The translations under genes were made by a program, and so were the position numbers. From positions 1 to 58,004 of the forward strand of contig NZ_JOFT01000047.1 in assembly GCF_000725805.1 (NCBI RefSeq): DNA of 58,004 nt, read 5' to 3'. Origin of the DNA: Streptomyces xanthophaeus (GTDB lineage: Bacteria > Actinomycetota > Actinomycetes > Streptomycetales > Streptomycetaceae). The notes beneath the pieces are model-generated. The model had not been told where the DNA came from, did not search any database, and saw nothing but the letters and a program-made list of their open reading frames with translations. Positions 1 through 8,186 of this stretch are shown here, one piece after another (within the stretch, counting starts at the first letter, position 1; every line of letters begins with the position of its first letter).

Positions 1-1223
1 TGTGGTGGGGTGGCGTACGGCTGCGCCGGGCTCGGAGCCGGGGCCAGCGGTGGGGTGGCGTACGGCTGCGCCGCCGTGGGAGGCGGGGGAGCGTCGTGGG
101 GGCCCGCCGGGGGCTGGGGCGGGAGCTGGCCCGGGTAGGGCGGCGGGGGCGGGTCGTGGGCCACGCCCGGGAGGCGCTGGTTCAGGATGTCGTTCATGGC
201 CCGCAGCGCCAGCTGCTTGGGCCCCTGCAACTCGTGCCGCTCGGCCCCGCCGCCGCCCAGGACCTGGCTGACCAGGGCCATCTGGTCCCGGATCATCTGG
301 AGCTGGTCCTCGCGCATGGTGCGCATGACGAGGGCGGAGTCCTCCGGGTGCTGCGCCAGGTGCAGGGCCCAGCCGTGCACCCCGCCCTGCTGGAGGTGCC
401 ACTGGTAGAAGGCGATCTTCTCGGCCTCGACCCGCTGGAGCTCCGCCTGCTGGCGGCTGAGCTCCACGCGCCGCTGGTGCTCCCACTGCTGCTGCTGGAG
501 GGTGAGCTGGTGCTGCTGCCCGCCGTAGGCCAGCGCCCGGTCCGTGGTGAGCTCGTCCTGTTGCCGGGCCCGCTGGTCGAGCTGGACGTCGACCCGCATG
601 CCCAGGCGTTCGCCGAGCAGCTGCTCGTCGGTGCTGTGGGTGATGGCCTGCATCCGCAGCTGGTGGTCGATGTTCTCCTGGTCGCGGCGCAGCCGGACCG
701 TCCACGTGGTGTGGAGTCCGCAGTCCTGGCCCAGGGGACCGGCCTCGGGCAGTGCCCGTAAGAGCTCGGCCTCGGCCAGGGCGCTGTCGGCGATGGCGAA
801 GCGCCGTGCGACCGGCCGCGCGGCCCGCTCCAGCTCGCCGAGCAGCAGCCGCGGCACATGGCGGTGGCCGCTTTCCACGAAGCGGGCGGGGTCCGAGACC
901 CGCCAGCTGAGCTCCACGACGACCACGAACTGGTGGGCGTCGTTGTCACTGGGCAGCTGGATCTCCGCCGCGACGTGGTGGACGCCGGTGTCGACCTCGT
1001 AGACCGCCGTGTAGCCGCGCGTCGAGCCCGGCCGGTGCGGCGGCAGGAAGGCGACGTAGCCGCCCTTGGCGGTCGAGAAGACGAGGGCGTGGTCGATGCG
1101 GGACTGGAGCCTGCGGAACACCTCGAACCGTGCGAGCTGCTGTACGGCGAGCACCGGGTCGACCAGCTGGGCGTGCCGGTCGGCGGACTGCTGCCACTCG
1201 GTGTGGTGGCGGGGGTCGGGCAT
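1..1223 (-). CDS. Coiled-coil/proline-rich protein of the STAND-cyclase cluster (3' end beyond window)
   Basis: No named family is recognised. The open frame runs from ATG at 1223 to the window edge (407 codons), and the strong RBS GAGGAG lies just upstream. The first ~190 residues look globular, with beta-rich stretches (GYTAVYEVDTG, HQFVVVVELSWRVSDP). Residues ~190-300 are rich in Gln, Arg and Glu and look coiled-coil. The rest is a Pro/Ala-rich tail with a duplicated AQPYATPP. It begins 19 bp after the STAND-like gene, so it is probably the last gene of that operon. Codon 155 (first base 761) is TTA, the rare bldA-dependent leucine codon. The role is unknown; scaffold or adaptor is only a guess. 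The frame and start are well supported. Confidence 0.75.
   Translation of the reverse strand, partial: MPDPRHHTEWQQSADRHAQLVDPVLAVQQLARFEVFRRLQSRIDHALVFSTAKGGYVAFLPPHRPGSTRGYTAVYEVDTGVHHVAAEIQLPSDNDAHQFVVVVELSWRVSDPARFVESGHRHVPRLLLGELERAARPVARRFAIADSALAEAELLRALPEAGPLGQDCGLHTTWTVRLRRDQENIDHQLRMQAITHSTDEQLLGERLGMRVDVQLDQRARQQDELTTDRALAYGGQQHQLTLQQQQWEHQRRVELSRQQAELQRVEAEKIAFYQWHLQQGGVHGWALHLAQHPEDSALVMRTMREDQLQMIRDQMALVSQVLGGGGAERHELQGPKQLALRAMNDILNQRLPGVAHDPPPPPYPGQLPPQPPAGPHDAPPPPTAAQPYATPPLAPAPSPAQPYATPP
5..73. repeat. 24-bp direct repeat encoding a duplicated AQPYATPP
   Basis: Bases 5-28 and 50-73 are identical and 45 bp apart, so the reading frame is kept. On the minus strand each copy encodes AQPYATPP in the proline-rich tail of the truncated gene. 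Further copies may lie outside the window. Confidence 0.85.
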
Positions 1224-1242
1224 GGTGCGGCTTCTCCTCGGT

Positions 1243-3405
1243 TCAGTGGGTCGGCAGTACGGTCAGCAGGCGCCCGGCGACGGCCGGAACCACCCCGGCG
1301 CTCCCGGAGCGCAGGAGGTACAGCAGCCGGGCGCACTCGTTGGGGCCGGTGGCCAGGGCCGCGAGCAGGGCGGCGAGGGCCCATTCGGTGGAGGGGTCGC
1401 GGTCCGCGGCCAGCACCCAGTCGTGCAGCACGTCCAGGGCGGGCTGGTTGCCGGGGCCGTCGAGGAGCGCCCGCCACAGGACGGCGATGCCCTCGGCGGA
1501 GCCCTGGGGCCCGTCGGCGTCCTTCGCGTACCAGTCCAGGACCAGCGGGCGGCCGTACGGTTCGTCGTCCTCGGTGTGGCGGCAGGCGCGCAGGAAACCG
1601 TCGAGGGCGAGGTCCGCGGCGGCCGGGTCGTCGTCGGGGGTGCGCAGCAGTTCGGCGAGGACCGTGTCGCGCGCGTCGGACAGGAGGAGCAGTTCTACGG
1701 CCTGGGCGAGTTCGACGCGCATCGCCGTGTCCTCGTCGGTGAGGCGGCGTACGGCCGCGCGCAGGGCTTCGAGGGTCTGCACGGGCCGTTCGTCGCCGAT
1801 CAGCCCGTGCACGCGGACCGCGGCCCAGCGCAGGCGCGGGTGGGCGTCCGGGTCGGAGCACCAGCGGTCGATGATCCGCGGGATGTTCGGGGTGCCGATG
1901 ATGTGGGCGAGCGCGAGGGCGTTGACCGCGCCGACGCGCAGCCGGGGCCGGTCGGAGCGGGCCCAGTCCTCGATGACGAGGGCCATCGCGGAGGGCAGGT
2001 CGTGGAGGGCGAGGACCGCCGCGGTGGACGCGGCCCGGGTGCGGACGAAGGCCCGGCCGTCGGCGGCGAGCAGCCGCAGCCAGCCGACGAGGGCGGGGCG
2101 GGCGGACGGGTGCCCGGTCCAGACCTCGCGCAGCAGGACGGCGGCGACGCGGCCGTCCTCGAAGGCGGCCATCCACTGGGTCACCGGCCCCCACTCGGTC
2201 TCCTCCTCCTTCGGGTAGCGGTGGGCGCGGGCCAGCCGGAGGCGTTTGGCGGGGTTGGTGCCGAAGACGGGGACGGCGGCCGGCCGGTCGGGGTCCTCGG
2301 TCTGCTGGAGGAGGCCGAACAGGAGGTCGCTGAGCTCGGCGGTGAGGGCGTACGGGCCTTTGTGGAAGGCGGCGAGGGCGACGAGGAAGGCCTTCTCCCG
2401 CAGGTGGGGCATGCCGTCCGGGTCCTCGAACCATTCCTGGACCTGCTGTTCCAGGGTGCCCTGGGAGAAGGTCTCGATCTCCGTGGGATCCGTGCCGTGG
2501 CGGGAGTGCCGGCCGAGCAGGACCGCGAACTGCGCCGCCTCGCGGAGCTGGTGGGGATGGTTCAGGAAGTTGGCGACGGCGGGGAGGTCCAGCAGCCGCC
2601 GTAACTCCTCCCCGCCGTCCACGAGGGCCCGCAGGGAGGAGCGCAGGACGGCCGCGGTGCCCGGGGGCTGCCAGGCGCGGCCGCCGATGCCCTCCAGGTG
2701 GGTGTGCGGGCCTGCGGTGATGACGAGGAAGCTGCGCTCGTCGAGCTTGCCCCGGGCGGCGAGCAGATGGGTGTCGCGCAGCGGGCCGTCCTGTGCGGTG
2801 ATCGGGTCGCAGAGCACGTATCCGCGGGCCGGCTCCGGGCCGAGCCGGTCGGCGATCTCCGCGGGCGGTGCGCTGCGGTCCAGCGCGTGGACCGAGGCCA
2901 CGCCGAGGTGGCGCAGCAGCATGAACGCGGCGGTGCGGCGGCCGGTGAAACGGGGGCCGGTGAGGACCAGGACGCGGTCCTCGCGGAGGCGGTCCAGGAG
3001 GTCCTGGAAGTTGCTGCCGTTTGCGACGAAGACCTGGTCGAGGTGGAGGAGGGTGGAGAGCGGAACCTCGCCGGAGGTGGGTGCGGGGCTGCCGGCCGAC
3101 AGGTGGTTGACGGTCACGTTGCCGGTGAAGGTGCCGCCGCTGATGCCGTGGTGGCCGGTGCCGAAGGCCCCGCCGCCGAAGGCTCCGCCGTTGACGCGCA
3201 TCGTGTCGGGGATGCCGCGCAACAGGTCCCGGCGGGCGTCGTACGCGCTCTGCGGGGCCTCTTCCTCGGCGGCCGGGGCCTGGGCCTGGGCGGCGGGGGC
3301 AGCGGCGGCCCCGGCTCCGGCTCCGGCGCCCGGTTCGGCCGGGGCCTCGGCCCGGTCCGGGCTCTCGGGTGGTGCTGCGGCCTCCGCCGCCTTGGCCGCG
3401 TTCAC
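1243..3405 (-). CDS. Degenerate STAND-like P-loop protein with N-terminal Gly-rich amyloid-like motif and helical repeats
   Basis: 720 aa, GTG start at 3405, overlapping the cyclase-like gene by 4 bp (GTGA). Layout: disordered Ala/Pro/Glu region (1-65); Gly-rich motif (about 70-100, core GGAFGTGHHGISGGTF); P-loop-like domain (about 115-260); then alpha-helical HEAT-like repeats (about 450-700). The fold resembles nSTAND3-type NTPases (HRVVVLTGPPGTGKT-like), but the Walker A here reads GPRFTGRRT, with the catalytic Lys and the following Ser/Thr both Arg. ATP hydrolysis may be lost or altered. A TTA codon sits at base 2604. Motif at the N-terminal side, NTPase, then superstructure repeats is the layout of a bacterial NLR-like sensor. 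Assignment to nSTAND3 is by eye only; the motif shared with the upstream protein is seen directly. Confidence 0.65.
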   Translation of the reverse strand: MNAAKAAEAAAPPESPDRAEAPAEPGAGAGAGAAAAPAAQAQAPAAEEEAPQSAYDARRDLLRGIPDTMRVNGGAFGGGAFGTGHHGISGGTFTGNVTVNHLSAGSPAPTSGEVPLSTLLHLDQVFVANGSNFQDLLDRLREDRVLVLTGPRFTGRRTAAFMLLRHLGVASVHALDRSAPPAEIADRLGPEPARGYVLCDPITAQDGPLRDTHLLAARGKLDERSFLVITAGPHTHLEGIGGRAWQPPGTAAVLRSSLRALVDGGEELRRLLDLPAVANFLNHPHQLREAAQFAVLLGRHSRHGTDPTEIETFSQGTLEQQVQEWFEDPDGMPHLREKAFLVALAAFHKGPYALTAELSDLLFGLLQQTEDPDRPAAVPVFGTNPAKRLRLARAHRYPKEEETEWGPVTQWMAAFEDGRVAAVLLREVWTGHPSARPALVGWLRLLAADGRAFVRTRAASTAAVLALHDLPSAMALVIEDWARSDRPRLRVGAVNALALAHIIGTPNIPRIIDRWCSDPDAHPRLRWAAVRVHGLIGDERPVQTLEALRAAVRRLTDEDTAMRVELAQAVELLLLSDARDTVLAELLRTPDDDPAAADLALDGFLRACRHTEDDEPYGRPLVLDWYAKDADGPQGSAEGIAVLWRALLDGPGNQPALDVLHDWVLAADRDPSTEWALAALLAALATGPNECARLLYLLRSGSAGVVPAVAGRLLTVLPTH

Positions 3406-3496
3406 CGGGGGCCACCGCCGTCGAGGCGGACCTCACCGCTGAAGGTGCCGCCGCTGATGCCGTGGTGGCCGGTGCCGAAGGCCCCGCCGCCGAAGG
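3126..3496. repeat. 57-bp perfect direct repeat encoding the shared Gly-rich motif
   Basis: Bases 3126-3182 and 3440-3496 are identical over 57 bp, and the match continues with two mismatches to about 3193/3507. One copy encodes the N-terminal motif of the STAND-like protein and the other the C-terminal motif of the cyclase-like protein, in the same reading frame. Identity at nucleotide level, including third positions, points to recent duplication or gene conversion rather than convergence. Confidence 0.9.
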
Positions 3497-4208
3497 TGCC
3501 GCCGTTGATCACGACCGAGGGCTGCGCCGGGGCGGCCGGGGCGGGTGCGGCCGGTGCCTGCGCCGGGGCGGCAGGGGCCGCGGGCTGCCCCGTCCCGGCG
3601 CCGGAGTCCCCCTCGGTCTCCGGCGCCGGGCCCCCTTGCGGCAGTGGTCCGTACAGCCACGCGCGGAGCGGGCCGTTCTTGCTCGGCACGGTGATCCCGG
3701 TGAACCGCTCCGCCGGGATGCCGGGGTGCTGGTGGTGCACGATCGCCTCGTGCACGCGCTCCGAGACGCACAGCGCGAAGTCCTCCGTGCTCGCGCGCAG
3801 CGCACCGCGCAGGGCGTCCGCGTCCAGCAGCCGGCAGGCGAGGTTGAGGTCGGAGCCGACCTCGCCGCCGAGCTCGTCGAGGTCCACGTACCCGGTGGCC
3901 AGCACCCCGCGGAGCCTGATCTGGGCGGAGCTGGACGCCAGCCGGTTCACGGCGCGCAGCTGGGCCGGCAGCTCGGTCAGCAGCACCCGAAGCAGCTTGT
4001 CCAGCGGGGCGTTGGCGTCGATGACCTCGATGAGCCCGTCGCCGCGGTCGGACCGCCGCCGCAGGGTCGCGTCGACGTCGGCGGCCAGCAGCACCTCGTC
4101 GATCACGCGGTAGAGCATCCGGCGCAGCCAGGCCTGGGCCACGTCGTCGCGGTCGCTGTACCGCTCGATGTCGAGCAGGAGCAGGTTGCGGTTCACGGGG
4201 TGGATCAT
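3402..4208 (-). CDS. Small class III nucleotidyl-cyclase-like protein with C-terminal Gly-rich amyloid-like motif
   Basis: 268 aa, ATG at 4208 with RBS GAGAGG. Residues 1-180 resemble a class III cyclase homology domain: metal Asp candidates D13 (LLLLDIERYSDR) and D57 (DRGDG), and N122/R126 in VGSDLNLACRLLDA, matching the transition-state Asn/Arg positions. Residues ~187-231 are a Pro/Ala/Gln linker. Residues 232-261 carry the Gly-rich motif shared with the next protein. No membrane segment. If active it would make a cyclic or other nucleotide from NTP; substrate cannot be told from sequence. It has no TTA codon, unlike its three neighbours. Domain, linker and C-terminal motif is the arrangement expected of an effector recruited through amyloid-like templating. 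Cyclase homology is fairly secure; activity is inferred. Confidence 0.7.
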   Translation of the reverse strand: MIHPVNRNLLLLDIERYSDRDDVAQAWLRRMLYRVIDEVLLAADVDATLRRRSDRGDGLIEVIDANAPLDKLLRVLLTELPAQLRAVNRLASSSAQIRLRGVLATGYVDLDELGGEVGSDLNLACRLLDADALRGALRASTEDFALCVSERVHEAIVHHQHPGIPAERFTGITVPSKNGPLRAWLYGPLPQGGPAPETEGDSGAGTGQPAAPAAPAQAPAAPAPAAPAQPSVVINGGTFGGGAFGTGHHGISGGTFSGEVRLDGGGPR

Positions 4209-4289
4209 GATCGCCTCTCGCTGGATTCCGTACTGAGCTGAGGGTGGCGTCGCGGCGGCCCCGGCCGTGAGGGCGGATGACGCACTCGG

Positions 4290-4309
4290 ACTGTGACCGT
4301 GTGCACAGT
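4290..4309. promoter_or_regulatory. Crp/Fnr-like palindrome upstream of the cyclase gene
   Basis: ACTGTG-N8-CACAGT is a perfect 6-bp inverted repeat. It contains TGTGACCGTGTGCACA, one base off the Crp-type TGTGA-N6-TCACA. It is centred about 91 bp upstream of the cyclase start and just downstream of the crp-like gene, so that regulator may bind here. Binding is inferred. Confidence 0.5.
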
Positions 4310-4356
4310 TGTGCGGCGGGGCCGGGACGAGGTGGCGCAGGGGGGGCGGCCGCCGG

Positions 4357-5064
4357 TCAGGGGGCGGGGCGGGCGATCCGGCGCAGCACGTCCGGCCGCA
4401 CGATCACCACGCTGCGGTGTCCGGTGAGCACGACCCCGCGCTCGCGGAGCTCCTTGAGCTCGCGCTGGACCATCTCGCGGGAGGCCCCGACGGCTCCGGC
4501 GAGCTCTTCCTTGGTGAGCGGTACGGCCAGTTCCACGCCCGCGTCGGAGGGGCGCCCGTGCGTCCTGGACAGGTCCAGGAGCAGGACGGCGAGCCGCTCG
4601 CGGACGCTCATCGACGCGAATTCCAGGCGCCGCTGGTCGGCCGCGCGGGTGCGGTCGCAGGTGAGGCCGAGCAGCCGCAGGGCGACGGTGGGGGAGGAGG
4701 CGAGGAACGCGCGGAAGCTCTCGTGGTCCACGGCCACGGCCCGGACCCGCTCCAGCGCGGTCACGGTGGCGGAGCGCGGGCGTCCGGTCAGTGCGGCGGA
4801 CTCCCCGAGGATGTCGCCCGGGCCGCGCAGGGCGAGCAGCGCGTGGTAGCCGCTGGCGGCGGAGACGGTGACCTTCGTCCAGCCGTGCAGGATCAGCAGG
4901 ATGTGGGACGAGGGCTCGTTCTGGTGGATCAGGCGGTCGCGCGGCGCGAAGTCCAGTTCGCGGCCGAGCGCGCGTAACGCCGTACCGTCCTCGCTCTCCA
5001 GCCGGGCCAGGAAGGGGACGCGGTCGTCCAGCCCCCCGTCGCCCGGGAGGTCTTCCAAAGCCAT
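4357..5064 (-). CDS. Crp/Fnr-family transcriptional regulator
   Basis: 235 aa from ATG at 5064, with a G-rich ribosome site just upstream (an in-frame start at 5166 lacks one). Residues ~20-130 form a cNMP-binding-type beta barrel (DRLIHQNEPSSHILLILHGWTKVTV, then GPGDILGESAAL). The C-terminus is an HTH_Crp domain (LTKEELAGAVGASREMVQRELKELRERGVV). The barrel's PGDILGE stretch resembles the phosphate-binding cassette of cNMP receptors. The gene lies 148 bp upstream of the cyclase-like gene, on the same strand. An in-frame TTA (first base 4977) suggests bldA-dependent translation. The ligand could be the neighbour's product, but that is inference. Confidence 0.88.
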   Translation of the reverse strand: MALEDLPGDGGLDDRVPFLARLESEDGTALRALGRELDFAPRDRLIHQNEPSSHILLILHGWTKVTVSAASGYHALLALRGPGDILGESAALTGRPRSATVTALERVRAVAVDHESFRAFLASSPTVALRLLGLTCDRTRAADQRRLEFASMSVRERLAVLLLDLSRTHGRPSDAGVELAVPLTKEELAGAVGASREMVQRELKELRERGVVLTGHRSVVIVRPDVLRRIARPAP

Positions 5065-5209
5065 GCGGGCCCCCCGATCCGTCAGGGCGGTCAATGTACT
5101 GACCGTGGGGTGCGCGCAGATCCGGAACAACGGGATTCGCGCCGGATGCTCACGGAGCGTACGCAAAACCCCCCGACTCCGTCACGGTGTGGGGGGATTT
5201 GCCGGACCT

Positions 5210-7708
5210 CTACGGATATCGGGGAGCGGCTGCGCGGCCCCGGCGCAGGCCCGCCACCGTGACCGAGGCCAGGGCGAGGAGGGCCAGGGCCGCGCCCGCG
5301 AGCCCCGGGGCGAGGCCCCTGGGGGTGAAGGCGCAGGACACCTCCTCCGTGCCCGCGGGCAGCTCCACCGCGACCAGCCCGTGGAAGCTCCTGACCGGGG
5401 CCGAGCACTGCCAGCCGGGCACGTCCGTCATCGCCAGGACGGCCGTGCCGCGGGCGCCGCGGGGCAGGGTGGCCGCGATGCGGTGGCCGCCCGTCTCGAC
5501 CGCGGTGGCCCCGGTGACGGTCAGCTGCCGCACGGTCGCGTCGAGCGCGGCGCGGTCCAGGCAGCCGAGCGGGTGGCTGCCGGCGCCCGCGCCCCGGGTG
5601 CGGGTCTGCACGGTGACGGCCACCGCGCCCGAGGCGGGGACCGGGCCCAGCGGGACCACGCCCGTCCGCACGTCCTCCAGCCGCCGCGCCGCGGCGCCGT
5701 GGCGCAGGGTGCCGTACAGCGCGGGGGAGTACCAGTAGGCCGCGGAGCCGGGGGTGCACCGGGCGGCGTAGGTCTGCGCGGTGGGGCTGCCCCCGCGGGT
5801 GATCCGCGGGACCTGGTAGACGGTGGCGCCCAGGACGTTCTCCTGGCGGGCCCAGACGCTGCCGGGCGGATGGGGCGAGGTGTAGGCCGCGGAGCGGACC
5901 GTGACCAGCGGGGGCGCGGGGAACCGCGAGGCCGTCCAGGTGCCGGGGCCGGCGTCACCCGGGCGCACGCGCGCGCCGATCGAGAAGACCGCGTCGAGCA
6001 CGGGGTTGTCGGCGCCGAAGAAGGTGCGGCCGCCGTTCTTGTAGCCGTAGCCGAGCGGTGCCAGCGCCTCGAACGTGGCCTTCGGGAGGTAGCTGCTGTA
6101 GTACTGCGGTCCCTCCGCGCGCAGGGCGAGCGCGTCGTTGTACGAGGACTGCGGCGCGCCCGGGTCGGTCCGGTAGGCGGGCCAGCCGTCCACGTCCTGG
6201 ACGGCGGCGAAGTGCCGGTCGACCGACGGGCCGGAGGTGACGGCGGGCCTGGCCCAGCGCTCGCGGGAGCGGCGGGCGTCCGCATTGGCCGCGGCGGCCG
6301 CGGACTCGACGAGGACGACGGCTGCCATCAGTGCGGCCGCGAGGGGGACCAGGTGGCGGCGCTTGTCGCCGAGCGCCAGCAGGACCAGCGCCAGCAGCGA
6401 CAGGCCGCCCCCGCCGAGGACGGCCGGCCAGGTCCAGCCGCCGAAGTCGTCGGTGCGGCGCAGCGCGAAGGCGGCCGTGACCAGCAGGGCGGCGGACAGG
6501 ACCAGGTGCAGGGGGCGCGGCCGGTGGGCCAGGGCCAGCCAGGCGAGCACCACCAGCATGCCGCTGAGGACGAAGGTCTCGCGGTACGGATTGCCGTTCG
6601 GGACCGCGAGGCCGTGCCACACGAGCTGGGTGGGCGGGAACTGGAACGAGGCCGCCACGAGCACGGTCGCGCCGCCCCACACCAGACGGGTCCGCCGCGC
6701 GACGGCGGTGTTCAGGAGGAAGCTGCCGGCCAGGATCAGCCCCAGTGAGGCCACGTACAGCCGGGGCCGGCCGCCCCACAGGTGGGTGGCCGGGAGGAGA
6801 CCGGTGAGGAAGACGTCGATCCGCACCGGGTCGAAGGCGGCGGCCCCGGTGGGCTGCGCGGAGCCGCTGGACAGGAACGACGGCAGCAGCAGCGGCAGCG
6901 TGAGCAGGATGCCGGTGACGGCGGCCGTCGCGGCCCGCCACACCGCGCCCAGCCGCTGACGGGGTGTGGTGCCGCGGGTGGCGAGGCGGACGGCCAGCAG
7001 GACGCAGGCGGCCATCGTGGCCATCATCGCGGTGTAGAAGTTGCCGTACCAGGCGAGCGCGACGAGCAGGGCCGCACCCGGCCAGCGGCGCTCCTCCAGG
7101 CACCACTCGACGGCGATGCCCAGCATCGGGAGCGCGGCCAGGCCCCAGAGCCACATGGGGATGTACGAGGCGTCGCTGAGCGCCCAGCCGCACAGGCCGT
7201 AACAGGCGCCGAGGGTGCCGCGCTGCCACCAGGGCCCGGGGTGCAGCTTGCCGAGGTACACCGCCATCAGGGCGGCGGCGGTGCCCATCGTGACCGGGCT
7301 GACGGCGAAGACGGCGAGGTCGACGCGGTCGCGCGGGACGAGCACGGCCAGCCAGGAGAACGGGTTGCCGAGGTAGGTGGAGTAGTCGGACAGGAACTGC
7401 TGGCCGAAGCCGCCGCGCCAGGTGAACAGCAGGTCACCGGCGGCCTGCCCGTGCACCAGGTCCCACAGCCCCCGGTGGAAGGGCACGTACTGGTTGGCCT
7501 GGTCGTTGACGGCCCGGCCGGCGGGGCCGAAGGGGGCGGAGCCGCGGGCGGCCCAGGCCGCGCAGAAGGCTGCCGAGGTGAGGAAGAAGGCCAGCAGGGG
7601 TGCGTACAGGGCGGCCGGGCGCGGGCGCCGGGGGCGCGGCAGGAGGCCGCGGCGGCTCGCGCGGGGCGGACCGGCGGTCGTCGTCGGGTCCGAAGTGGCC
7701 GTCCCCAA
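5210..7708 (-). CDS. YfhO-family polytopic membrane protein
   Basis: 832 aa, TTG start at 7708 preceded by GGGAGC; no in-frame ATG or GTG is better placed. A basic N-terminus leads into about a dozen hydrophobic helices (for example [43 protein letters not shown]). A large extracytoplasmic segment follows (about 480-800), and a last helix ([20 protein letters not shown]) ends near an Arg-rich tail. The [10 protein letters not shown] and [22 protein letters not shown] stretches are typical of YfhO/GT-C-like proteins that flip or transfer glycosyl groups onto lipid-linked or wall polymers. Substrate unknown. It stands between the regulator and the rpsL promoter and looks monocistronic. Confidence 0.85.
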   Translation of the reverse strand: MGTATSDPTTTAGPPRASRRGLLPRPRRPRPAALYAPLLAFFLTSAAFCAAWAARGSAPFGPAGRAVNDQANQYVPFHRGLWDLVHGQAAGDLLFTWRGGFGQQFLSDYSTYLGNPFSWLAVLVPRDRVDLAVFAVSPVTMGTAAALMAVYLGKLHPGPWWQRGTLGACYGLCGWALSDASYIPMWLWGLAALPMLGIAVEWCLEERRWPGAALLVALAWYGNFYTAMMATMAACVLLAVRLATRGTTPRQRLGAVWRAATAAVTGILLTLPLLLPSFLSSGSAQPTGAAAFDPVRIDVFLTGLLPATHLWGGRPRLYVASLGLILAGSFLLNTAVARRTRLVWGGATVLVAASFQFPPTQLVWHGLAVPNGNPYRETFVLSGMLVVLAWLALAHRPRPLHLVLSAALLVTAAFALRRTDDFGGWTWPAVLGGGGLSLLALVLLALGDKRRHLVPLAAALMAAVVLVESAAAAANADARRSRERWARPAVTSGPSVDRHFAAVQDVDGWPAYRTDPGAPQSSYNDALALRAEGPQYYSSYLPKATFEALAPLGYGYKNGGRTFFGADNPVLDAVFSIGARVRPGDAGPGTWTASRFPAPPLVTVRSAAYTSPHPPGSVWARQENVLGATVYQVPRITRGGSPTAQTYAARCTPGSAAYWYSPALYGTLRHGAAARRLEDVRTGVVPLGPVPASGAVAVTVQTRTRGAGAGSHPLGCLDRAALDATVRQLTVTGATAVETGGHRIAATLPRGARGTAVLAMTDVPGWQCSAPVRSFHGLVAVELPAGTEEVSCAFTPRGLAPGLAGAALALLALASVTVAGLRRGRAAAPRYP

Positions 7709-7965
7709 TGTCCCGCTCCCTCATGGTCGTACCGTTTGGGCTGAAGCGCTCGGCAGTGTAGGGCCCCGGGGCCACCCGGATGACCCGCGAGGCGGCGCGT
7801 ACGGGGGTGTTCGACCGCCCCGTACGAGGTCCCGTGCGGGAGCATCGCCGCAGCTCCATAGCACGTCCGTGCAGCTTGCGCGCGTCGGAGGGGCCGCACC
7901 CCGGTGTCGCCCGTGCGGCGCACGGGCCGGAGGGATCTTCACGCCTGCGCGGCCAGGCTTTTGTT
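7709..7965. other. Divergent intergenic region upstream of the rpsL promoter
   Basis: No gene is supported here. It holds the upstream region of the YfhO gene and a hairpin with 7-bp arms CCCGTGC/GCACGGG (7910-7916 and 7920-7926, 3-nt loop). No coding signal was seen on either strand. Confidence 0.5.
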
Positions 7966-7994
7966 TTGACCGGAGTGGATGCGATAGGTACGCT
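7966..7994 (+). promoter_or_regulatory. Predicted rpsL promoter
   Basis: TTGACC (7966-7971), a 17-bp spacer and TACGCT (7989-7994) fit a housekeeping (HrdB-type) promoter. Transcription would begin near 8001, giving a leader of about 186 nt. A 10-bp tandem repeat TGTGCCTGGG (8002-8011 and 8013-8022) sits right at the predicted start. Confidence 0.7.
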
Positions 7995-8110
7995 CAGACC
8001 TTGTGCCTGGGGTGTGCCTGGGCTCCCGTGCGTGTCCATCAACCGCATGCGAGCCGAGTCAGCCACCGCGATCCATGCGTCTCCGTGCTTGCGCGGAGGT
8101 CCGCCGGATC

Positions 8111-8135
8111 CGACACACCCGACCGCGTGGGTCGG
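8111..8135 (+). promoter_or_regulatory. Leader hairpin element shared with the rpsJ leader
   Basis: A 25-nt block ending in a CCGACC-GCGTG-GGTCGG hairpin (arms 8119-8124 and 8130-8135). It recurs at 16420-16444 upstream of rpsJ with one mismatch. It lies 51 nt before the rpsL start. A role in coordinating ribosomal operons is inferred. Confidence 0.6.
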
Positions 8136-8186
8136 CAAATGTTCCAGGTTAGCTTCACTACACGGCACACAGAAACCGGAGAAGTA

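Noticed and set aside
5..73. Repeats as a CRISPR array
   Set aside because: Only two copies, in frame within a coding region, without unique spacers of regular length.
293..3436. Continuous 1047-codon frame across the left cluster, minus strand
   Set aside because: It runs out of frame through two better-supported genes, is Arg/Pro-rich nonsense, and has no RBS or family resemblance.
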